From CAZNER01 sp964572065 (GTDB lineage: Bacteria; Patescibacteriota; Dojkabacteria; JAHIVN01): a stretch of 9,528 nucleotides of DNA. Positions 5,511 through 9,528 of this stretch are shown here, in pieces (the first letter of the stretch is position 1; every line of letters starts with the position of its first letter). The notes under the pieces were generated by a model. The model saw only the letters and a list, made by a program, of their open reading frames with translations. It had not been told where the DNA came from and searched no databases. The position numbers and the translations under genes are program-made. The stretch covers positions 1 through 9,528 of the forward strand of contig CAZNER010000072.1 of NCBI GenBank assembly GCA_964572065.1, written 5' to 3'.

Positions 5511-6524
5511 CTACTTATGATAAATCTTACAAGCTGATGCTTCTTGAAGTACACCATATCCATATCTCATAGTAAGTGCTAAACCTACTAAGTCATGGAT
5601 TGGATCATCGTATTGTTCGACTGTAAGATCCCTTCTCATACATGTAGCTCCGAGATCGTTCTTAGAGAATACTAAAGCGGTTACGTCACTACCAGCTGTG
5701 GTATCATCCCATGTTGGTGATGCTGCATCGGTTGCAGTACAATCAAATGGAGTTAAACCCATAAGTTTTCCACCAAGACCGTAATTTCTTAAGGTTTGGT
5801 TTCCGCCAGCCCAAGATACATATGCAAGATTTGAATCTTGTATAAGATATGCTTCTGCTGTTGGATGTAGAACTAATGTGTCTGGTAGGTAATTTTGTTT
5901 TTTGACTTTACCTATACCCTGTGCAATATCAGAAACTGCAATATGTGGTCCAGCTGGGTTTAGAGTGTTTGTGGTTACACCAGCTAAAACAGCGTTAAGG
6001 ATAACTCTGTTAAGCTTGTTCTCCATTCTTGCTCCAGCTTTCTTTAATTCAAGTTCGATTACATCGAAGAGAGCATCTTCAATCAATTCATTTGTAATTA
6101 AAGGTCTTACACCATATTTATCTATTGTGATATCGGTCTTTGAATATTCCTGTGTATCTATGGTGATTTTGGCTCCTTCTGCTACTTTTTCTGCATAGGT
6201 TCCATCCTCTCCTTTTACAAATCTAACAGAATAACTATCTGTGTTTATAATTGGTTGGGCTTCTCTCCAGCATTTGAATGGTTCTGAACCCTCAATTACT
6301 GTTTTGTATACTTCCTCTTGAACTAAAGTGGATGCATTTATAGCGTTTCTTTCAGATTGCAATAGAGCTTTATAACCATCTATTCTCTTTGGATTATCTT
6401 CATCTCTAAAATAACAAGATGAGTCCTCTAAAGCTGTTTTGAAGGATTCTTTGTTTAGGAGTCTTTTACGTTCTGAGTTACCAGCGAATCCATACTCCAA
6501 AAGTTTTGTTAATGCTTTTGTCAT
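5511..6524 (-). CDS. HK97-fold major capsid protein, 337 aa
   Basis: This is the shell subunit. Residues 108-135 (DGTYAEKVAEGAKITIDTQE onwards) fit the E-loop and following strand. PLITNELIEDALFDVIELEL begins the long spine helix, continuing to about residue 175. YLPDTLVLHPTAEAYLIQDS (212-231) is the typical A-domain helix after a P----M-P strand. GLALTMRYGYGVLQEASACK near the C-terminus is the classical final strand pair. Helical residues 1-75 could form the N-arm, but there is no long separate delta domain; the scaffold function is probably in the protease fusion upstream. The ribosome binding site AGGTAATT precedes the ATG. It has its own motif copy and a free-standing unit, as expected for the most abundant virion protein. 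Confidence 0.88.
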   Translation of the reverse strand: MTKALTKLLEYGFAGNSERKRLLNKESFKTALEDSSCYFRDEDNPKRIDGYKALLQSERNAINASTLVQEEVYKTVIEGSEPFKCWREAQPIINTDSYSVRFVKGEDGTYAEKVAEGAKITIDTQEYSKTDITIDKYGVRPLITNELIEDALFDVIELELKKAGARMENKLNRVILNAVLAGVTTNTLNPAGPHIAVSDIAQGIGKVKKQNYLPDTLVLHPTAEAYLIQDSNLAYVSWAGGNQTLRNYGLGGKLMGLTPFDCTATDAASPTWDDTTAGSDVTALVFSKNDLGATCMRRDLTVEQYDDPIHDLVGLALTMRYGYGVLQEASACKIYHK

Positions 6525-6543
6525 AATTACCTAAATATTTATT

Positions 6544-6560
6544 TTACATAAAATTAACAT
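6544..6560 (-). promoter_or_regulatory. Recurrent ATGT motif upstream of capsid gene
   Basis: The minus strand reads ATGTTAATTTTATGT and is followed by AAAATAAATA. The second ATGT ends 21 nt before the ATG at 6524. The palindrome ACGTATATACGT abuts its upstream side. Confidence 0.5.
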
Positions 6561-6572
6561 ACGTATATACGT
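6561..6572. repeat. 12-bp perfect palindrome upstream of capsid promoter motif
   Basis: ACGTATATACGT is its own reverse complement and touches the capsid-gene motif. It contains TATATA, so it could be a TATA-like element or a dimeric-protein site. No second copy was noticed in the other gaps. Confidence 0.35.
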
Positions 6573-6588
6573 GTTTGGGTTTTTTTGC

Positions 6589-7002
6589 TTAGACTAATAG
6601 AGCTCTAATTGTTCCGTGTTGTGTAGTTGATGTCTCTAATGCAATAGCCTGTACTCCAGAACAACATGCATTTGCTTGTGCTTGATGATCTTCTGTGAAG
6701 TAACCTTCAGCTGTACATGCCATAGCATCTCCAGCTGCGACTGCTACTGAAGAACCACTGACTTTACACCTAACTATGTTACCTGGTCCGTAAACTGCTA
6801 CTGGGTTTCCATCAGCGATTTCATATGCAGCTACACCGACACAACCATGTGCTATCTTAGTTGTTGCGGCAGGAGCTTTAACTTGTAAAGTACCGATTGC
6901 ATATACTCCTTGACCAGCATAAACTGTTCCTGAAGCATCGTAATCGAAAGCAAATGTTCCTTCCTGGACTATAACATCTTCTGCTACTGAGGTAAATGCC
7001 AT
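6589..7002 (-). CDS. Capsid cement/decoration-like protein, 137 aa
   Basis: This is an all-beta, Ala/Val/Gly-rich protein with no helices of note. VIVQEGTFAFDYDASGTVYA, then GQGVYAIGTL, then HGCVGVAAYEIADGNPVAVY, then KVSGSSVAVAAGDAMACTAEG read like the repeating beta-barrel strands of DUF2190-type capsid cement proteins, in which V-G---Y----G--V-V---G form the core and A-GD-L---A-G follows. Position between protease and major capsid genes is the normal place for this family. These proteins bind the outside of the capsid and strengthen it. The ribosome binding site AAAGTGAT stands 5 nt before the ATG. Six cysteines or more are present, unusual for this fold. It has its own motif copy. Confidence 0.7.
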   Translation of the reverse strand: MAFTSVAEDVIVQEGTFAFDYDASGTVYAGQGVYAIGTLQVKAPAATTKIAHGCVGVAAYEIADGNPVAVYGPGNIVRCKVSGSSVAVAAGDAMACTAEGYFTEDHQAQANACCSGVQAIALETSTTQHGTIRALLV

Positions 7003-7016
7003 ATTTTTATCACTTT

Positions 7017-7042
7017 ATTTTAATAACATTATGTACTGACAT
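7017..7042 (-). promoter_or_regulatory. Recurrent ATGT motif upstream of cement gene
   Basis: The minus strand reads ATGTCAGTACATAATGT followed by TATTAAAAT. The second ATGT ends 23 nt before the ATG at 7002, and the ribosome binding site GTGAT follows. The spacing between the two ATGT blocks is longer than in other copies. Confidence 0.48.
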
Positions 7043-7043
7043 C

Positions 7044-7069
7044 TTATCTTAAATTAAGGTTTAAGATAA
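7044..7069 (-). other. Perfect 10-bp hairpin enclosing the protease stop codon
   Basis: TTATCTTAAA (7044-7053) and TTTAAGATAA (7060-7069) are exact complements around a 6-nt loop that contains the TAA stop codon of the protease gene. In the minus-strand RNA the last codons of the protease form one arm. No U-run follows the 3' arm, so this is not a standard intrinsic terminator. It may block 3' exonucleases, guide RNA cleavage, or separate low protease from high capsid expression. Confidence 0.6.
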
Positions 7070-8406
7070 ACTTCGCCTCTTCTGACTATAAAATTGTCAT
7101 CGTGCTCTAATTCTTCAGTTTCATTTTCTTCTTGAACTGTTTTAGGTTCTTCTTTTGACTTATCTAATATTTTAACTTTTTCTTTTAGAGCTTCGATTTG
7201 GTCGTCTCTAGCTTTGATTGAAAGTTTCTGTTCCTCTTTGTCTATCAATGATTTTACTGCTTTTGTGAGTGTGTCTATAGACTCTTTAAGGTCATCAAAT
7301 TGGGATTTATAAAATGCAGGAGGTTCCAAAGAATCTGGACTTGGAGCTGCTGCAGATGATTGGTTTGCTGGATCCATGCTTCCAAAGGGTGCACCTTTTT
7401 CTTCCTCTTCTGGAGGTTCCTCTTCTTTTGGAGGCTCTTCCACTGGAGGCTCTTCGGCTTTTTCTTCAGGAGTCTCTTCAGGAATTTCTTCTGATTTTTC
7501 TTCTTTTGGCTCAACCATATTTTGTATGATTTCAGTTATAGAAGATACAGATCTTTCTATATTAGATATTCTATCTTCAATAGATTTATTCCATTCTTCG
7601 ACTTCCTCTTCCTCTGGGAGTTCTTCTTCAGGCATTTCTTCCTCATCTTCTTGTTTTTCCTCTTTTGGTTGCTCTTCAGTCTTCTCTTCTTCTTTTGTTT
7701 CTTTTTCCTCTACTTCCTCTTTAACTTCCTCAGTCTTAGTCTCTTTCTTTGATTTCGTCATTTCTTTCACATTTTCTAGACATTTGTTACATACATAATC
7801 ATCCAAATTAGACTTAGATACTATAATAAAACCTGAATTTTCATTAACAGGTTTTGAGCAAACACTAACCTCAAATATATTAATTTCATCAAGGACAGTT
7901 ATACATTTTTTATCTTCACAATGTTCATGATCTCTTAAAACTTCACATCCAATTGAGAAACCATTTATTTCTTTATCTAAAATAGATTTCCAAATTTCAT
8001 CTGCTGTTTTAATATCTCTTCTTATTTCTGCTACTATAAAGAGACCTTTATCATCAACATGTGTCTCTAAGTCTCCATAACTAGGTATTATTTTACCTAT
8101 TTGGATATTTTGGTGAACTAACATTAAATTTGAATAATGTGGATCTTTAAGTAATGTTTCTATACCTTTCTTTAAAGTTTCTATAGGTATAAATTGATCC
8201 TCTAAATCTACAACTGCTATGTTAGCATAACCAGCTATAATTCTATCATTTTCCGCTTTATTGATTATATTTATATTTCCTCTTAAGTTGAAAGGAGTTT
8301 TTTCAATTATATTAATATTTGATTTTTCACTAATTTTTTTAGCTTGCTTTAAGCTTAATATGTATTCCCCTTCTTCACTTAATTTTAATAAACCTTCTAC
8401 TTTCAT
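7054..8406 (-). CDS. HK97-type prohead protease with scaffold-like acidic and coiled-coil tail, 450 aa
   Basis: Residues about 50-200 form the protease: IAGYANIAVVDLEDQFIPIE, the catalytic His98 in LMLVHQNIQIGKI, the nucleophile Ser151 in INGFSIGCE, and the strand EINIFEVSVCSKPVNENSG, all as in serine proteases of the U35/HK97 type that mature the procapsid. Residues about 220-340 are an extremely Glu/Lys/Pro-rich linker, and 365-415 (FDDLKESIDTLTKAVKSLID onwards) form a coiled coil. Such protease-scaffold fusions supply the internal scaffold. Cysteines and histidines H160, H162, C163, C168, C206 and C209 could bind zinc, which is not a standard part of the family. An ATG at 7759-7761 (residue 216) could start a separate scaffold protein as in lambda C/Nu3. 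It starts 4 nt after the coiled-coil gene stop. Confidence 0.87.
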   Translation of the reverse strand: MKVEGLLKLSEEGEYILSLKQAKKISEKSNINIIEKTPFNLRGNINIINKAENDRIIAGYANIAVVDLEDQFIPIETLKKGIETLLKDPHYSNLMLVHQNIQIGKIIPSYGDLETHVDDKGLFIVAEIRRDIKTADEIWKSILDKEINGFSIGCEVLRDHEHCEDKKCITVLDEINIFEVSVCSKPVNENSGFIIVSKSNLDDYVCNKCLENVKEMTKSKKETKTEEVKEEVEEKETKEEEKTEEQPKEEKQEDEEEMPEEELPEEEEVEEWNKSIEDRISNIERSVSSITEIIQNMVEPKEEKSEEIPEETPEEKAEEPPVEEPPKEEEPPEEEEKGAPFGSMDPANQSSAAAPSPDSLEPPAFYKSQFDDLKESIDTLTKAVKSLIDKEEQKLSIKARDDQIEALKEKVKILDKSKEEPKTVQEENETEELEHDDNFIVRRGEVYLKP

Positions 8407-8410
8407 ATAA

Positions 8411-8632
8411 TTATACCATTACCGCTACAGCTAAAGTTATCATAGCTATTATACCCGATACTGTACCTGCTATTGTTGCTACTCTTACATTAGTTCGATT
8501 AATTTGTTTCTTTATATCTTTGATGTCAGACTTAATCTCATCTACATCTCGGTTTATATTATCGAGTTTATTTGTGACTTCTCCACGCCATTCAGTTTGC
8601 TTAAGCATAAACTTTTCGTAATCTAATGCCAT
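8411..8632 (-). CDS. Coiled-coil protein with C-terminal membrane anchor, 73 aa
   Basis: Residues 12-47 are heptad-rich (EWRGEVTNKLDNINRDVDEI onwards) and residues 51-72 (VATIAGTVSGIIAMITLAVA) form one transmembrane segment with a very short tail. The layout resembles XhlA/haemolysin-type phage proteins, which help lysis or anchor complexes to the membrane, although such genes usually lie in lysis cassettes. I chose the ATG at 8632: it overlaps the PAS gene stop as TAATG and has GAGGA just upstream. A start seven codons earlier at 8653 would read through the end of the PAS gene (MDRRRGI) and is unlikely. The coupling to the PAS gene suggests the two proteins work together. Confidence 0.75.
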   Translation of the reverse strand: MALDYEKFMLKQTEWRGEVTNKLDNINRDVDEIKSDIKDIKKQINRTNVRVATIAGTVSGIIAMITLAVAVMV

Positions 8633-9057
8633 TATTCCTCTTCTTCTGTCCACATTTCAACAACTGATGATACACCATTGTATTTTAGAGGCATGCAAAC
8701 TAAATCATAAATTTTATCGGACATTGGACTCTTTGTATTTTTTTTAACTACTACTTTTTTAGTTTCCATACATTTAACCACTGGACAATTATCCTTTAGT
8801 GGGCATTCACCTGTTAATATTCCTATACAAGGAGCTCTAATAAATTTTTCAGGATCGTGTCCTAAATCTGATATTCTATCTTTAATTGATTCATTTAAGA
8901 ATAATATATTTCTTTTCTTATCCGTTATTACTATATAGGTATCGAATGTATTGAAGTAAGTGAAAAGGATATCCAATAGGGGTCCATTTGATAATTTACC
9001 TTCTACCTCCAGCCTCAATTCTTCTTCTAATTGTTTTAACCGTGATAAATCTACCAT
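8632..9057 (-). CDS. PAS-domain protein with cysteine-rich loop, 141 aa
   Basis: A coiled-coil N-terminus (residues 4-20, LSRLKQLEEELRLEVEG) leads into a single PAS domain at about 28-137. YIVITDKKRNILFLNESIKD (41-60) is the canonical first PAS beta-hairpin (--V-D---NI---N----) and VVEMWTEEEE closes the last strand. Between them lies a loop with C77, C85, C91, C96 and the phrase CPLKDNCP, which resembles the H--D-PC--CP loop seen in many PAS domains of anaerobe and archaeal sensor kinases. Those lack heme residues; the cysteines may bind metal or sense redox. No kinase, HTH or other output domain follows, so it may act by binding partners. It lies in a head-gene operon, 5' of the protease, which is unusual. 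Its leader lacks a clear ribosome binding site. Confidence 0.82.
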   Translation of the reverse strand: MVDLSRLKQLEEELRLEVEGKLSNGPLLDILFTYFNTFDTYIVITDKKRNILFLNESIKDRISDLGHDPEKFIRAPCIGILTGECPLKDNCPVVKCMETKKVVVKKNTKSPMSDKIYDLVCMPLKYNGVSSVVEMWTEEEE

Positions 9058-9064
9058 CTTGATT

Positions 9065-9087
9065 CAAATATAAATACATTAAGACAT
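9065..9087 (-). promoter_or_regulatory. Recurrent ATGT motif upstream of PAS gene
   Basis: The minus strand reads ATGTCTTAATGT followed by ATTTATATTTG. It starts inside the stop codon of the 68-aa gene (TAATGTC). The second ATGT ends 18 nt before the ATG at 9057, the shortest distance of all copies. It would serve the PAS, coiled-coil and protease genes. Confidence 0.5.
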
Positions 9088-9293
9088 TATAGCCATTCAC
9101 GTTTTAGTGGTATCCAGTCACCATGAACATGACTTGAACCTGACCAAACATATAAACAAACAGCTAAAGCATTACCATAATGTAAACCTGAAGGTCTAAA
9201 ACCTGTAAAACTAATTACCCTCGATGAGGAGGATGGACCTGCATCTTCAAGACATTTATTACAGCTTGCTCTATACGTTCCAATAAGACTCAT
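9087..9293 (-). CDS. Unrecognised 68-aa protein with CxxC motif
   Basis: No family recognised. It starts MSLIGTYRASCNKCLEDAGP, with a C11-x2-C14 pair, then a Ser-rich turn, then strands RVISFTGFRPSG and ALAVCLYVWSGSS, then HVHGDWIPLKREWL. Only one CxxC pair is present, so a zinc ribbon would have to be completed by histidines or by dimerisation. The ribosome binding site is weak (AGAG, 5 nt before the ATG), and the gene has its own copy of the recurrent motif. The frame, start spacing and lack of overlap with any better frame support a real gene. The CNKCLE hexapeptide also occurs in the protease at residues 206-211, though in a different context. Confidence 0.6.
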   Translation of the reverse strand: MSLIGTYRASCNKCLEDAGPSSSSRVISFTGFRPSGLHYGNALAVCLYVWSGSSHVHGDWIPLKREWL

Positions 9294-9314
9294 TTTTCTC
9301 TTTTATGTTTTTTT

Positions 9315-9327
9315 ACATATTATACAT
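9315..9327 (-). promoter_or_regulatory. Recurrent ATGT motif upstream of 68-aa gene
   Basis: The minus strand reads ATGTATAATATGT followed by an A-run. The second ATGT ends 21 nt before the ATG at 9293. It fills most of the 36-bp gap after the upstream gene. Confidence 0.45.
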
Positions 9328-9329
9328 AC

Positions 9330-9528
9330 TTAATCAACTTCTACAGTTTCGGATGGTACGTAAGGGGTATAATGTCCAGATATATGAGGTAATCTATCCT
9401 TTATATCCTCTATTATACTCATGATATTATCATAATCTTCTTTATTTACTTGAATAGCTCTACCTTGTCTTACCGCTTTATCGTAAGCTTCTTTCTTAGA
9501 TTGCTCTTTACTTGGAGTATAGGTGTAA
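9330..9528 (-). CDS. C-terminal end of a gene in the portal position (partial)
   Basis: The frame is open from the window edge to a TAA at 9330-9332 and gives 65 residues with normal protein composition. It starts YTYTPSKEQSKKEAYDKAVR, has a helix EDYDNIMSIIEDIKDRL (residues 30-46) and ends YTPYVPSETVEVD. Portal proteins commonly end in a polar, helical, low-conservation tail, and the portal gene normally precedes the prohead protease. That positional argument is the only support for calling it portal. The start and all catalytic or structural core regions are outside the window. Confidence 0.6.
   Translation of the reverse strand, partial: YTYTPSKEQSKKEAYDKAVRQGRAIQVNKEDYDNIMSIIEDIKDRLPHISGHYTPYVPSETVEVD

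Noticed and set aside
6575..6587. T-run on the plus strand as a terminator
   Set aside because: No gene on the plus strand ends there. On the coding strand it is an A-run before the capsid gene.
7376..7798. Long serine-rich open frame on the plus strand
   Set aside because: It is the complement of the Glu/Lys-rich linker of the protease gene (GAA/GAG repeats read as TTC/CTC). It has no ribosome binding site or motif, and all other genes are on the minus strand.
8633..8653. Earlier start at 8653 for the coiled-coil membrane protein
   Set aside because: The seven extra codons lie within the end of the PAS gene. The ATG at 8632 has a proper GAGGA site and a TAATG junction.
358..9327. Recurrent ATGT motif as an archaeal TATA box or as a CRISPR-like repeat
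   Set aside because: For TATA, the distance would put transcript starts at or past the ribosome binding sites in most cases. For CRISPR, copies are degenerate, unevenly spaced and always placed before genes.

Overview
This AT-rich window is part of the virion-structure module of a tailed dsDNA virus or provirus with an HK97-type head (Caudoviricetes-like). Every supported gene lies on the minus strand, so transcription runs from position 9528 towards 1. The order is the usual head-to-tail order of siphovirus-like genomes. The host cannot be fixed from the sequence. Frequent ATA (Ile) and AGA (Arg) codons, GAGGTGA/AGGTAA-type ribosome binding sites and a PAS domain with a cysteine-rich loop would suit an uncultivated archaeon or an AT-rich anaerobic bacterium. 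I lean weakly to archaea.

Layout in transcription order: the 3' end of a gene in the portal position (9330-9528); an unrecognised 68-aa protein; a PAS-domain protein; a coiled-coil protein with a C-terminal membrane anchor; an HK97-type prohead protease fused to a long acidic, coiled-coil (scaffold-like) tail; a capsid cement-like protein; the major capsid protein; two small unknown proteins; a head-tail adaptor; an HNH nuclease; a head-closure (stopper)-like protein; an HK97 gp10-like tail-completion protein; a tail terminator-like protein; two tandem paralogous tail-tube-like proteins; a tail-assembly chaperone-like gene whose C-terminal extension is reachable only by a +1 frameshift; a 220-aa beta-rich virion-type protein; and the N-terminal part of a LAGLIDADG homing endonuclease running off the left edge. 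The tape measure, expected after the chaperone, is not in the window.

The genes form about nine transcription units. Within units, genes overlap (ATGA, TAATG) or lie a few bases apart. Between units there are 36-155 bp, and each of these gaps carries a copy of a recurrent motif: two ATGT blocks followed by an AT-rich TATAAA-like run. In seven of nine copies the second ATGT ends 18-26 nt before the start codon. This looks like a virus-specific late-promoter family and is one of the two strongest signals here. The other is the start-codon-less ORF after the tail chaperone gene. Further points are the PAS protein between portal and protease, the duplicated tail-tube gene, a perfect 10-bp hairpin enclosing the protease stop codon, and a possible non-canonical AUC start for the 220-aa protein. 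No tRNA, rRNA, CRISPR array or insertion sequence was seen.
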